From SVFI01 sp045535935 (GTDB taxonomy: Bacteria; Bacillota; Clostridia; Lachnospirales; Lachnospiraceae), in NCBI GenBank assembly GCA_045535935.1, contig JAZSMO010000043.1, positions 1 to 64,000 of the forward strand: DNA of 64,000 nt, written 5' to 3'. The notes below the pieces were generated by a model. The model saw only the letters and a program-made list of their open reading frames with translations. It did no database searches and was not told the origin of the DNA. This document shows, piece after piece, positions 51,422-60,472 of this stretch. A program made the position numbers and the translations under genes. Numbering within the stretch: the stretch's first letter is position 1; every line of letters begins with the position of its first letter.

Positions 51422-52600
51422 TTAGTGATGGAACAGACGAATGCCCGTAAAGCACATCGCCATGTCGTACTTGTTACATGTATCAATCACATTGTCATCA
51501 CGCACGGAACCGCCCGGCTGCGCAATATATTTTACGCCGCTCTTGTGGGCTCTCTCGATGTTGTCTCCGAACGGGAAAAACGCATCGGAACCGAGAGCTA
51601 CGTCTGTCATCTGATCAAGCCATGCTCTCTTTTCTTCTCTTGTGAAAACAGCAGGTTTTTCTTTGAAGAATTTCTGCCACTCGCCCTCTGCCAGCACATC
51701 CATGTAATCCTCACCGATGTAAAGATCGATGGTGTTGTCTCTGTCTGCTCTGCGGATATTGTCCACAAACGGAAGGTTCATAACCTGCGGAGACTGACGA
51801 AGGAACCAGTTGTCAGCCTTGGATCCGGCAAGTCTGGTACAGTGGATACGGGACTGCTGCCCTGCACCGATACCGATGGCCTGTCCGCCTTTTGCAAAAC
51901 ATACCGAGTTGGACTGTGTATACTTGAGTGTAATCAGTGCGATTGCGAGGTCGATTTTAGCAGACTCCGGAATCTCTTTATTCTCTGTTACCAGATTGGA
52001 AAGAAGCTCGTCGTCGATCTTGAGCTCATTTCTTCCCTGTTCAAAGTTGATACCGTAAACCTGTTTGGTCTCAATCTCAGCCGGAACATAGTTTTCATCA
52101 ATCTGGATTACATTGTAGTTACCGTTCTTTTTCTCTTTTAAGATAGCAAGGGCTTCCTCTGTATAACCCGGTGCAATGACACCGTCGGAAACCTCTCTTT
52201 TGATAATGCGAGCCGTATCGGCGTCACACACATCGGAAAGAGAAATGAAATCACCGAAGGAAGACATTCTGTCTGCGCCTCTTGCTCTTGCATATGCGCA
52301 TGCAAGCGGTGAAAGCTCTCCAAGATCATCCACCCAGTATATTTTGGCTTCCACATCGGAAAGCGGAAGACCTACCGCTGCACCTGCAGGAGACACATGC
52401 TTGAAAGATGTCGCAGCCGGAAGTCCGGTTGCTTTTTTGAGTTCTTTTACAAGCTGCCATCCGTTAAAAGCATCCAGGAAGTTGATGTATCCCGGTTTGC
52501 CGTTAAGTACCGTAATCGGCAAATCTTTTCCGTCTTCCATATAAATTCTGGAAGGCTTCTGATTTGGATTACAACCATATTTCAATTCTAATTCATTCAT
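51422..52600 (-). CDS. Stand-alone AICAR transformylase
   Basis: A 392-residue enzyme equal to the C-terminal domain of PurH. It transfers a formyl group from 10-formyl-THF to AICAR, making FAICAR. The catalytic Lys-His pair is in FKHVSPAGAAVG, and IGIGAGQQSRIHCTRLAG, LGSDAFFPFGDN and IAQPGGSVRDD are diagnostic. The N-terminal cyclohydrolase domain of PurH is absent; the next gene upstream supplies that step. AGGAGG-like GGAGG precedes the ATG. Confidence 0.95.
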   Translation of the reverse strand: MNELELKYGCNPNQKPSRIYMEDGKDLPITVLNGKPGYINFLDAFNGWQLVKELKKATGLPAATSFKHVSPAGAAVGLPLSDVEAKIYWVDDLGELSPLACAYARARGADRMSSFGDFISLSDVCDADTARIIKREVSDGVIAPGYTEEALAILKEKKNGNYNVIQIDENYVPAEIETKQVYGINFEQGRNELKIDDELLSNLVTENKEIPESAKIDLAIALITLKYTQSNSVCFAKGGQAIGIGAGQQSRIHCTRLAGSKADNWFLRQSPQVMNLPFVDNIRRADRDNTIDLYIGEDYMDVLAEGEWQKFFKEKPAVFTREEKRAWLDQMTDVALGSDAFFPFGDNIERAHKSGVKYIAQPGGSVRDDNVIDTCNKYDMAMCFTGIRLFHH

Positions 52601-52638
52601 CGTTTTTCCTCCGTATCCGGGGCAACGCCCGCGGTCAT

Positions 52639-53352
52639 TTATTTATTCTTGTTTACAATCTTTGTCTCGTACTCGCCGGTAGCGATATCAATATAACGAA
52701 CAAAAAGAGAAACTTTGTTTTCTTCGTTTAAGCTGTTCCACAAAAGCTCGGTAAAGCTGTCCATATCGTCCGGAATGGAAATAAGCTCCGGTTCTCCTTC
52801 AAAACTCGGAAGCGGATTGCCGTCACCCATGTAGGTATGGATGAAATGACCTTCTCCTGCCACCGGATTTTCGTAAGCAAATGTGTATCTGTTACATGCA
52901 GCCGGATTTCCGTTGTTGCTCTTCAAGATAGACATCGCATAATTGTATGTACCGTTTTCCACGTGCATAACACCGGAAATACGAGGTGTGTAGTTCGGTG
53001 CATCCGGTTCGAATTCTCTGGTGCGCAGCGCCTGCTCAAACGTCTGCTGCTTGTCCATCAGTTCATAAATCGTATCAGTCTGGTCACCGTTTGTCACAAT
53101 CGTCTTATTGCCGAGCACACGTACCGGTGCGTAAATAATCAGACTCGGATCGCTCAGTTTTGACGGGTCAAACGCCTGTGTGCGGATTCCCTGTCCGTCC
53201 TCAACGAATACACGGTTACGGCTGTTCTCGCTTCTTCCCATAATGAAGTAAGCAGTCACCGCATACTTGCCGTTTGCGCTCTTTCCGATAATGATTCCGC
53301 GTCCCGGATATGCATTATTACGAAGTTCTTTTTCGATTTCTCTCATCTGCAT
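52639..53352 (-). CDS. purO: Archaeal-type IMP cyclohydrolase (PurO-like)
   Basis: A 237-residue protein with the features of the PurO-type IMP cyclohydrolase, which closes FAICAR to IMP: YPGRGIIIGKSANGKYAV near the N-terminus, SENSRNRVF, and GNPAACNRYTFAYENP. It is followed 38 bases later by the stand-alone AICAR transformylase, so the two together replace the usual bifunctional PurH. AGGAGG lies 8 bases before the ATG at 53352. Confidence 0.9.
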   Translation of the reverse strand: MQMREIEKELRNNAYPGRGIIIGKSANGKYAVTAYFIMGRSENSRNRVFVEDGQGIRTQAFDPSKLSDPSLIIYAPVRVLGNKTIVTNGDQTDTIYELMDKQQTFEQALRTREFEPDAPNYTPRISGVMHVENGTYNYAMSILKSNNGNPAACNRYTFAYENPVAGEGHFIHTYMGDGNPLPSFEGEPELISIPDDMDSFTELLWNSLNEENKVSLFVRYIDIATGEYETKIVNKNK

Positions 53353-53389
53353 GTTTGTATCCTCCTGATAAAAAAATCACTCTTTTACT

Positions 53390-53398
53390 AATATAGCA
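53390..53398 (-). promoter_or_regulatory. Extended -10 promoter of purO
   Basis: Minus-strand TGCTATATT, about 40 bases before the ATG; poor -35. No purine riboswitch or PurR-box-like sequence was seen. Confidence 0.45.
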
Positions 53399-53426
53399 CA
53401 ATTTTCTCATCGCGTATATGAACTTA

Positions 53427-53455
53427 TTGCGCAAAAAGCGAAAAAAATCTATAAT
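53427..53455 (+). promoter_or_regulatory. Promoter of the C_GCAxxG_C_C gene
   Basis: TTGCGC (53427-53432), 17 bases, TATAAT (53450-53455). Confidence 0.6.
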
Positions 53456-53493
53456 CAATTTAGGAAAAATTTACAAAAGAAAGGATTTCAATT

Positions 53494-53898
53494 ATGACAA
53501 AAAAAGAATTAGCAATTGCATTACATGACAAAAAGTACAACTGTGCCCAGGCGGTTGCCTGTGCCTTTGCCGACGAGGTAGGCATGGACAAGGAAACCAT
53601 CTTCCGCATGATGGAGGGATTCGGTCTCGGTATGGGCGGAACGATGGGAACCTGCGGCGCCATCTCCGGAGCTGTGGCTCTCGCCGGCCTGAAAAACAGC
53701 GACGGCGATATAGATGATCCGAAAACTAAAGCTGCCACTTATCAGCTTTCCAAGCAGATTGTAGCTAAATTCGAAGAGAAAAACAAAGGATCTCTGTGCA
53801 AGGATTTGAAAGGTATTGAAACAGGCACTCCGCTTCGTTCGTGTCCGGACTGCATCATGGATGCGGTTGAAATCGTGGAGGAAGTGCTTGGATTATAA
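53494..53898 (+). CDS. C_GCAxxG_C_C redox-active protein
   Basis: A 134-residue protein with the family's Cys pattern: YNCAQAV, GTCGAISGA (CGAxxG), LCKDL and SCPDCIMDA. Such proteins are thought to bind a metal or cluster or to act in redox, and are common in anaerobes. AAAGGA lies upstream. Divergent from purO and followed after 62 bases by the lipase gene. Confidence 0.92.
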   Translation: MTKKELAIALHDKKYNCAQAVACAFADEVGMDKETIFRMMEGFGLGMGGTMGTCGAISGAVALAGLKNSDGDIDDPKTKAATYQLSKQIVAKFEEKNKGSLCKDLKGIETGTPLRSCPDCIMDAVEIVEEVLGL

Positions 53899-53960
53899 GC
53901 CCCGGCTTATCATCACCTCGTCCGCCACTACCTGTTCTGTCACTTGGGGAGTATTGAATT

Positions 53961-55388
53961 TTGCAAACTGTTTTGTATGCGTGGCTTGTCCCGCATTTTC
54001 CATTAATTTTATATTATATCTATGCATTTATCTCCGGCAATCCGATTGGAAACGATCCCGTGCTCTTATCCGGCTCTACGCGCACTCTTCTAATTGCGCT
54101 CGCCGTTTTGATGATCGGGTATCACTTTTACTCGACCATCCGCCTTCACATCTGGCCGCTTCATCACAAAAATGAAAGCGGAAGCTTCCGTGTCGGCGTG
54201 CAGTACGGAGGTCTTTTCCTCATCCGGATCGGTGTGTGGGGTTTTTGGATTCAGCTGATCCACTATTTGCTTTTCTATGTGTTTGCGCCGCATCCGGTAA
54301 AACAGTTTATTTTTGACCTGCGCAGTGCAACACACACAAACTCTGCGATGCTGCTGACCTCCGACATCATCTACACGACCATCTTTTTATTTCTGTTTCT
54401 TCTGAACGGTTGTCTGAGGGTAATTCTGTGCTGTCACAGACTGGGCGTGGTAAAGCGAGTTCTCATCTGCCTGAACATGTGGGTTCCGGTTGTAAATCTG
54501 TTTCTGATCCACTACCTGGCAAGAGCGGCCAAGGATGAGTACGCCATCTATGTTGCACGCAATCAGAGTGCACAGATCAGACAGTCCTCACAGGATTGCC
54601 AAACACTCTACCCTATTGTTATGGTGCATGGTATCGGTTTCCGCGATCTGCGATATTTCAATTATTGGGGACGCGCTCCCCGTTATCTGCAGCGTAGCGG
54701 TTCTACCATATACTACGGACACCAAAAAGCCTGGGGAACCATTGAAGAAAATGCTGCTGCCATTGCGCAGACCATCGATCGGGCGCTCGAGGAGACCGGT
54801 TCCTTAAAAGTCAATATTATTGCTCACTCCAAAGGAGGGCTTGACTCACGTTATCTGATCACGCATATGGGCTATTCCGACAAGGTAGCTTCCTTGACCA
54901 CCATGTCAACACCGCACCGCGGATCGGAGCTTCTCGATTTTTTAAATCGTCTTCCGAAGCCGGTATTCCGTAAACTGGCACAGATTTTGGATCGCTCATT
55001 TGCGGCGTTCGGTGATGACTCGCCGGATTCCTATGCTTCTGCCCAGCAGTTAGCACCTGCATACTGTGAGGCATTTAACGAGCGCACGCCCGACGCTGAT
55101 GGTGTGCTTTATCAAAGCTATGCCTCGATTATGCGATGGTCGTTTAGTGATTCGCTCCTGTTTTTCCCTCACCTTTTGCTTTGGCTTAAGACAGGCGAAC
55201 GAAACGACGGTCTTGTGACCGAATCCTCCGCCCGATGGGGCAACTATCTCGGAACACTGAAAAGCAAAAGCCTGCGCGGTATTTCCCACGGGGATATGAT
55301 TGATTTGAAACGGGAAGATATCAAAGGATTTGACAGTATCGAAATATATCAAAGCATTGTACAGAATTTGAAACAACGGGGATTCTAG
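53961..55388 (+). CDS. Membrane-bound alpha/beta-hydrolase (lipase/esterase)
   Basis: A 475-residue protein with about five membrane segments (5-25, 40-56, 85-107, 132-155, 165-186) and a C-terminal lipase-like domain. The oxyanion segment is VMVHGIG (221-227), the nucleophile Ser290 is in AHSKGG, a likely acid is in the NDGLVTESSARWG region, and a His is in GISHGDM. It starts at a TTG (53961) with GGGGAG 9 bases upstream; later ATGs would remove the membrane part. It probably hydrolyses a membrane-linked ester. The next gene, also membrane-bound, begins 12 bases after it. Confidence 0.82.
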   Translation: MQTVLYAWLVPHFPLILYYIYAFISGNPIGNDPVLLSGSTRTLLIALAVLMIGYHFYSTIRLHIWPLHHKNESGSFRVGVQYGGLFLIRIGVWGFWIQLIHYLLFYVFAPHPVKQFIFDLRSATHTNSAMLLTSDIIYTTIFLFLFLLNGCLRVILCCHRLGVVKRVLICLNMWVPVVNLFLIHYLARAAKDEYAIYVARNQSAQIRQSSQDCQTLYPIVMVHGIGFRDLRYFNYWGRAPRYLQRSGSTIYYGHQKAWGTIEENAAAIAQTIDRALEETGSLKVNIIAHSKGGLDSRYLITHMGYSDKVASLTTMSTPHRGSELLDFLNRLPKPVFRKLAQILDRSFAAFGDDSPDSYASAQQLAPAYCEAFNERTPDADGVLYQSYASIMRWSFSDSLLFFPHLLLWLKTGERNDGLVTESSARWGNYLGTLKSKSLRGISHGDMIDLKREDIKGFDSIEIYQSIVQNLKQRGF

Positions 55389-55400
55389 AAAGGAGTATCT

Positions 55401-56168
55401 ATGGATTCAAGAAAATGGGGAGTAAAGTGTTTGAGCAAGGCAGGATGTTACTATATCTTGTTCGGCGCAATTTTGGGCGCTGTCTTTGCAGTCATATCGT
55501 TCTTTGTTAAATTCGGCGAGATAAACCAAAATTCACTGACCCTTCTCTGTTTCTTTCTCAGCATGGGACTTTTTTTAGGATTCTATATTGCAATCAGTCA
55601 ATTTGAAGACCCTGCAAAAATGATTCTTGAATTCCATCCTCCGAAGGCAACGCATCGGGAAGAAATCCAAAAATTCTGCGAAGATATCTATAAGCATTAC
55701 AACAAAGACCAGAAAATAAAGTACGTCATTGCTTATCCGCTGGCACTCGGAATCATCCTGTTCGGAATCGCACGCGTAGCATTAAATCCGTCTTACTTTT
55801 TATACAACCTCAAAACTGTATTTACAAACACCTTCCTGCTTCCTGCCCTCTTTTTGGGCTTTATCACCTTTTTTATCTGGGATATCATTTACCGGAACCG
55901 GATGGACGAAATCAGAGACGGTGCCTATGCAGTTGCCGAGGTAACTTTGGCCGAAAAATATTACTGCATCTCCGGAGGAAAAACCAGCCAATCGGTACGG
56001 ACAAGTTACTTTGTGATTTTAGAAGATTCCCATGGCAACAAAGGTCGTTTCAAAGTATGTGAAAATGAATACTACAAATTTCATACAGACAATACCATCC
56101 TGCTCGTGAAACGAACCAAAGGCAAATTGTTTTATAATGCGATGGAGCCTGTTGCTATACTTGAATAG
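55401..56168 (+). CDS. Four-helix membrane protein, unknown
   Basis: A 255-residue protein with membrane segments at about 17-37, 45-65, 108-127 and 142-163 and a soluble basic C-terminal part (about 165-255) that looks beta-rich (YAVAEVTLAEKYYCISGG, SYFVILEDSHGNKGRFKV). AAAGGAG lies 7 bases upstream. Twelve bases separate it from the lipase gene, so they form an operon. I do not recognise the family. Confidence 0.72.
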   Translation: MDSRKWGVKCLSKAGCYYILFGAILGAVFAVISFFVKFGEINQNSLTLLCFFLSMGLFLGFYIAISQFEDPAKMILEFHPPKATHREEIQKFCEDIYKHYNKDQKIKYVIAYPLALGIILFGIARVALNPSYFLYNLKTVFTNTFLLPALFLGFITFFIWDIIYRNRMDEIRDGAYAVAEVTLAEKYYCISGGKTSQSVRTSYFVILEDSHGNKGRFKVCENEYYKFHTDNTILLVKRTKGKLFYNAMEPVAILE

Positions 56169-56174
56169 TATTTC

Positions 56175-57098
56175 CTACTCCGCAAACCCGCATTTGAGGG
56201 CAATCATTTCATAGTTTGGCATCGCTACGCCGTATTTTCTTCCCATGCGGACAGGCTCAAACACAAGACCGTCGATTTCCGATGGATTTCCTGCCCAAAT
56301 ATCTCGCTGCATAGATGTGGAAGCCTCCGGCGCAAGCGCATCCAACACTTCCAGATTTGTCTTCACAATATCAACAAGGAACGGATTTCCCATCGCCTGT
56401 GCCAACTCATCCATTTCTTTCACGCAGGCCGCAAAAAGTTCTCTTTCATCTCCCGCCTTCTGGAATGTCTCCGCTTTCGCATCGTAATATAATCCGCAAG
56501 CAGCCATAGCCGAAATAAAAGAATATTTTTGAAATGCATCTCTCGCAATATTATCGGACAAAACAGCATCGATTTCGCTTTCCTTCAAATCCTGTACCAC
56601 AGAAAATAATTCCTCGCGAAATTCCTGCGCACTTCTCGGTCCGAAAACAATCCGGAAAATTGCGCCTTTCTGCAAAATCACGCCCGGGTCTTTTTTCTCC
56701 GCCGCAATATATATGCATCCATCCGTCACAAGACACTGCGGCAATTTTTCCTGCAATTTCCCACCGGTCCCATAAATGTTCAAAATAGGAATCACTATGG
56801 TATGCGCCCCGCTGTGCGCCTGCAAAAACGGTATGATTTCAGAAAGTGAATATCCTTTCACACATACGAAAATCACATCCGGTATTTCTTTATAATCCTC
56901 TGCCGCCACCGCTTTGACCTGCGTCACCGCAAAATTACCGAGATGCGGCGTTTCCATCATCAGACCTCTCTCATTTATTTTTTTCAAATGCTCTCCTCTT
57001 GCAATCAGAGTGACATTTTTTCCCGCTTTCGCCATATAGGCCGCAATACTTCCGCCGCATCCGCCGGCGCCTACTACACAATAATTTTTACTCATCAT
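56175..57098 (-). CDS. Ketopantoate reductase family protein
   Basis: A 307-residue NADPH-dependent reductase of the 2-dehydropantoate 2-reductase (PanE/ApbA) family. The Rossmann motif is CVVGAGGCGGSIAAYMAKAG; ending segments SMQRDIWAGNPSEID carry the conserved Ser-Asp/Glu substrate contacts of the family. No panB/panC gene is near, so the true substrate may be another 2-keto acid. The ATG overlaps the stop of the upstream small gene (ATGA). Confidence 0.85.
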   Translation of the reverse strand: MMSKNYCVVGAGGCGGSIAAYMAKAGKNVTLIARGEHLKKINERGLMMETPHLGNFAVTQVKAVAAEDYKEIPDVIFVCVKGYSLSEIIPFLQAHSGAHTIVIPILNIYGTGGKLQEKLPQCLVTDGCIYIAAEKKDPGVILQKGAIFRIVFGPRSAQEFREELFSVVQDLKESEIDAVLSDNIARDAFQKYSFISAMAACGLYYDAKAETFQKAGDERELFAACVKEMDELAQAMGNPFLVDIVKTNLEVLDALAPEASTSMQRDIWAGNPSEIDGLVFEPVRMGRKYGVAMPNYEMIALKCGFAE

Positions 57099-57481
57099 AA
57101 TTCATCCATCCCATTTTTTATTTCCATGCTCCACTCGATTCCGCCGCCGCTATGTTTCATATCGATCATATAGCGGAACGTCTCCAGAAGCATCGCCAAC
57201 TTGTCGCACTCCTCGCCGTTTTTTCCCCGGTCGAGGCGAAGGTTGAACCGGCGCATCTGCCAGACAAAAATATCCAACACACCTTTTCCTTCTATTTTAT
57301 ATTCATCAAGGAAATCCTGATGTTCCATGTAATAAAGAAACTCCTTATATATTTCTTCTTCCTGCAACAGGTCTTCCCAAAATGCATCCCGCCATGCATC
57401 CGTGTATCCCACAAACTCGCAAAGACGGCATAATTCTTTATAGAGCTTTAGTTTTTCACTCGCTATAATAATCGGCTGCAT
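57095..57481 (-). CDS. Helical protein of unknown function
   Basis: A 128-residue acidic, mostly helical protein (LYKELCRLCEFVGYTDAWRD, DIFVWQMRRFNLRLDRGK). The ATG at 57481 has AGGAG upstream; the first six residues of the longer frame are excluded. It overlaps the ketopantoate reductase gene by four bases. No family recognised; there is no signal or membrane segment. Confidence 0.65.
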   Translation of the reverse strand: MQPIIIASEKLKLYKELCRLCEFVGYTDAWRDAFWEDLLQEEEIYKEFLYYMEHQDFLDEYKIEGKGVLDIFVWQMRRFNLRLDRGKNGEECDKLAMLLETFRYMIDMKHSGGGIEWSMEIKNGMDEL

Positions 57482-57533
57482 GTTACCATCTCCTGTCAAT
57501 TTAATTTGCCCAGAAGTTACTTGTGGCTAACTT

Positions 57534-59084
57534 TTATCCTGCAAAGAAAAGTCCGGAAATAATTTCATCCGGAGACGGTTCCACGCCGTCTATCTTTCCT
57601 TCTGTTATATGAAGATATCCTTCTGTTCCGTCTTTTCCTTTGACCTTGATCCATTCTTCGCCGTCCGTCTCCAGAAAGAAAATCTGCTCCTGGGCCGGAA
57701 GCGTTATCATATCGGAAGAAACATCCATACTCTCATAAACCGGTATATCTACTGCCAGACTGTGTCCGCCGTCCGGAACCATCTGCCATAATCCCATGTC
57801 CTGAAGTTCCAGTTTTTTCTCATCATAATTGTAATACCAGTATCCATAAGAAAAACAGGTATGAATCAAATCGGTACGCATTGTACTTTTCACGCCACCA
57901 TCCCATGCAAAACCATCCACATTCTGGTATTCTTTAAACGGGAATCCTCCCACGCAGCCGATATAATGTAACGCATCGCCGTCAAACGTGTAAAAATGGG
58001 TCACAAGGTCCTCGCTCATACCATAATCCATGACAGCAATCTCTAATCCTTCAAAATATGGAGAAATATCCGTCACAAAATATTCCTCGGTATTGAGCGC
58101 AAAGTAATAGACATCCTCGCTGCACAGATCATAAGCCATGTCACCACCCAGCACCATACTTACCTGATATACCGAATTTACTTCATCCTCATAATAGTTC
58201 AGACTGAAATCCTCATCCTGTCCGTCGCCGTCCAGATCCACTTTATATCCCTTGTCAAATTCCTGACTTCTCGGATATATTTTCTCACCTTTTTTGGTCT
58301 CCTCATAAGCTGTGATCAGACTCAGATTATCCAGCTCTGTCTGTGACAATATGCTCTCATCAAACGCATCCGCCGGAACCGACGGTTCATACCAGCTACA
58401 GGAGGCAAAATATCCCGAAAGATACACATTTGTAAACATGCGACCGTGGCGGGCATATATTTCATTGCGAGCAATCCACAATTCATCCAATGACATATTA
58501 ACCAGAAGATAATCCGGAATCACCTTGCTATCGCTCATAGGAAGCACATATTCTTTTGCATTATAACAAACATCTACTGCATCAACAATAAGCGAATTCA
58601 TCAACTGTACTCTGTCTTCTGTCATCGCAAGATATTCTTCTGTAATTGCTTCATCTTCATAATAAAAGCTGACATCGGTCGGCTCCTGCATATAATACAT
58701 AGAATCGTGCGTATATGCAAGCTGAGTGGCTCCGGCCGACTGATCAACCATATTGTCGGAACGGTAAAATCCATAGAGAAATCCCATTCCTTCCACCTTT
58801 TCGTAAGAAGCCTTCTGAAAGATTGAAAACCCGTCCTGCCCCTCTTTCACCAAATATTTATCCTTCCAGGATGCAGGTATCGTAACCTTCATATCTTTAT
58901 AACTATACTCCAAACTTGTCGGTGTAATCACGTCTTCCTCCGACGGGGTCTCGGATTCTTCCTCATCGCCGACAGTTAGCTGACTTTCCGTCACTGTCGA
59001 CTGATTTTCCTGCTGCTCTGCCGGCTGTGTTTTACATCCCACCAACACGAAGACAAGCATCATGAATAATATTATTTTTTTCAT
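57534..59084 (-). CDS. YARHG-domain lipoprotein
   Basis: A 516-residue exported lipoprotein: signal with lipobox LVGC, a Glu/Thr/Ser-rich linker, an alpha/beta domain (about 60-190), and a YARHG domain (LWIARNEIYARHGRMF, about residues 205-270), a small extracellular domain of unclear role. The C-terminal half resembles a beta-propeller or integrin-like VCBS segment (DLDGDGQDEDFSLNYY) and ends in an SH3-like region. GGAGGATT lies before the ATG. The function is probably cell-envelope sensing or binding. Confidence 0.82.
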   Translation of the reverse strand: MKKIILFMMLVFVLVGCKTQPAEQQENQSTVTESQLTVGDEEESETPSEEDVITPTSLEYSYKDMKVTIPASWKDKYLVKEGQDGFSIFQKASYEKVEGMGFLYGFYRSDNMVDQSAGATQLAYTHDSMYYMQEPTDVSFYYEDEAITEEYLAMTEDRVQLMNSLIVDAVDVCYNAKEYVLPMSDSKVIPDYLLVNMSLDELWIARNEIYARHGRMFTNVYLSGYFASCSWYEPSVPADAFDESILSQTELDNLSLITAYEETKKGEKIYPRSQEFDKGYKVDLDGDGQDEDFSLNYYEDEVNSVYQVSMVLGGDMAYDLCSEDVYYFALNTEEYFVTDISPYFEGLEIAVMDYGMSEDLVTHFYTFDGDALHYIGCVGGFPFKEYQNVDGFAWDGGVKSTMRTDLIHTCFSYGYWYYNYDEKKLELQDMGLWQMVPDGGHSLAVDIPVYESMDVSSDMITLPAQEQIFFLETDGEEWIKVKGKDGTEGYLHITEGKIDGVEPSPDEIISGLFFAG

Positions 59085-59104
59085 GAAAATCCTCCGGCTC
59101 CAAA

Positions 59105-59290
59105 TTAATTCAACATCCTATACTGCAGCATCTCATTGATTACTCTGCAGCCTTCCGTGATCTCCATCGGCAAAAGCGCACGCGCCACCAGTTTCAAATC
59201 ATCACTGATCACATTTCCGTCTTCGTCCGTCTGTCTCAGATTAGCATAATCTCCGTCAATGCTCTCTACAATATAATAAAATGTATTCAT
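59105..59290 (-). CDS. Small DUF3006-like protein
   Basis: A 61-residue protein (YYIVESIDGDYANLRQTDED, then LLPMEITEGCRV) with the size and beta-hairpin look of DUF3006-like proteins, but the match is weak. AAAGGAG precedes the ATG. It is 20 bases upstream of the YARHG lipoprotein gene on the same strand. Confidence 0.55.
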   Translation of the reverse strand: MNTFYYIVESIDGDYANLRQTDEDGNVISDDLKLVARALLPMEITEGCRVINEMLQYRMLN

Positions 59291-59345
59291 AATCGTTCTC
59301 CTTTGGTTTTTTATTATTTTATCATAAAGATACGCATAAAAACAA

Positions 59346-59373
59346 GGGCGCTACCCACATGCGGGTAACGCCC
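59346..59373 (-). terminator. Terminator of the crt-hbd-bcd-etfBA operon
   Basis: GGGCG-TACCC stem with one mismatch and a 6-base loop, 25 bases after the etfA stop; TTGTTTTT follows on the minus strand. Confidence 0.82.
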
Positions 59374-59397
59374 ATTTAAATTTACTGTTATACAGTC

Positions 59398-60456
59398 TTA
59401 TTTGTTAGCCATAGCAGCTTTGATGTCTGCTGTAAGCTGTGGAACGATCTTGTTGAGGTCGCCTACGATACCGTAGTCAGCTACATCAAAGATCGGAGCA
59501 TCTTCGTCTTTGTTGATTGCAACGATGATGTCTGATTCTTCCATACCTGCAACGTGCTGGATCGCACCTGAAATACCGATTGCAAAGTATACGTTAGGAC
59601 GAACTGTTTTACCTGTCTGTCCAACCTGAAGATCTCTTGGCTTCCAGCCTGAATCAACAACTGCACGTGAGCAGCTTACTGTTCCGCCGAGAACTGCTGC
59701 AAGTTCTTCTAACATTGCGAAGTTTTCAGGAGAACCAACTCCACGTCCGCCGGATACTAAGATCTTAGCGTCCATGATATCTACTGTATCAGAAACTGCT
59801 TTCACAACCTCTTTGATTGTCACATATCTGTTGTTTGGAGTAAATCCAGGATTGAACTCGATCACATTTGCTTTTGCACCTTTGATCGGATCAATTTTCT
59901 GCATAACACCAGGACGAACTGTCGCCATCTGAGGACGAGTGTTCGGACAAGCGATCGTAGCGATTGTGTTACCACCGAATGCAGGACGAGTCATAAGTAA
60001 CTGATTGTGTTTCTGCTCGTCTTCTTTTCCAGGGATAGCAACTAATGGGAAGTCACCGATCTCAAGTACTGTACAGTCAGCGGTAAGACCTGTAGCTACT
60101 CTTGCAGAAACAGTAGGACCGAGGTCACGACCGATTGCTGTAGCACCTACTAACATAATGTCAGGTTTGTACTCATTGATAACAGATGCAAGAGCGTGTG
60201 CATACGGCTCTGTTCTGTAATCTTTTAACTCAGGATCGTCAACAACGATAACTTTATCTGCACCATACTCTGCGAGCTGGTCTGCAAGATCTTTTACACC
60301 TGATCCGAGTAATACTGCTGTAACGTCTGTATTCAAAGGAGCTGCAAGCTCTTTTGCTTTACCAAGTAATTCGAATGCGATGCCGCTGATTTCATTATCA
60401 ACCTGCTGTGCAAACACGTATACGCCTTTATATTGTTCTAAACTCATTTTGTTCAC
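59398..60456 (-). CDS. etfA: Electron transfer flavoprotein subunit alpha
   Basis: A 352-residue FAD protein that passes electrons to or from butyryl-CoA dehydrogenase. The FAD-binding C-terminal region is clear: LVSGGRGVGSPENF, SRAVVDSGWKPRDLQVGQTG, YFAIGISGAIQH. I chose the GTG at 60456 because AAGGA lies 7 bases upstream; GTG at 60459 or ATG at 60447 are possible. In clostridia this Etf-Bcd pair bifurcates electrons from NADH to crotonyl-CoA and ferredoxin. Last gene of the operon. Confidence 0.95.
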   Translation of the reverse strand: MNKMSLEQYKGVYVFAQQVDNEISGIAFELLGKAKELAAPLNTDVTAVLLGSGVKDLADQLAEYGADKVIVVDDPELKDYRTEPYAHALASVINEYKPDIMLVGATAIGRDLGPTVSARVATGLTADCTVLEIGDFPLVAIPGKEDEQKHNQLLMTRPAFGGNTIATIACPNTRPQMATVRPGVMQKIDPIKGAKANVIEFNPGFTPNNRYVTIKEVVKAVSDTVDIMDAKILVSGGRGVGSPENFAMLEELAAVLGGTVSCSRAVVDSGWKPRDLQVGQTGKTVRPNVYFAIGISGAIQHVAGMEESDIIVAINKDEDAPIFDVADYGIVGDLNKIVPQLTADIKAAMANK

Positions 60457-60472
60457 CACTTTTCCTTATTTT

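Noticed and set aside
53353..53493. Possible purine riboswitch upstream of purO
   Set aside because: The leader on the minus strand is only about 35 bases long and shows no aptamer-like junction.
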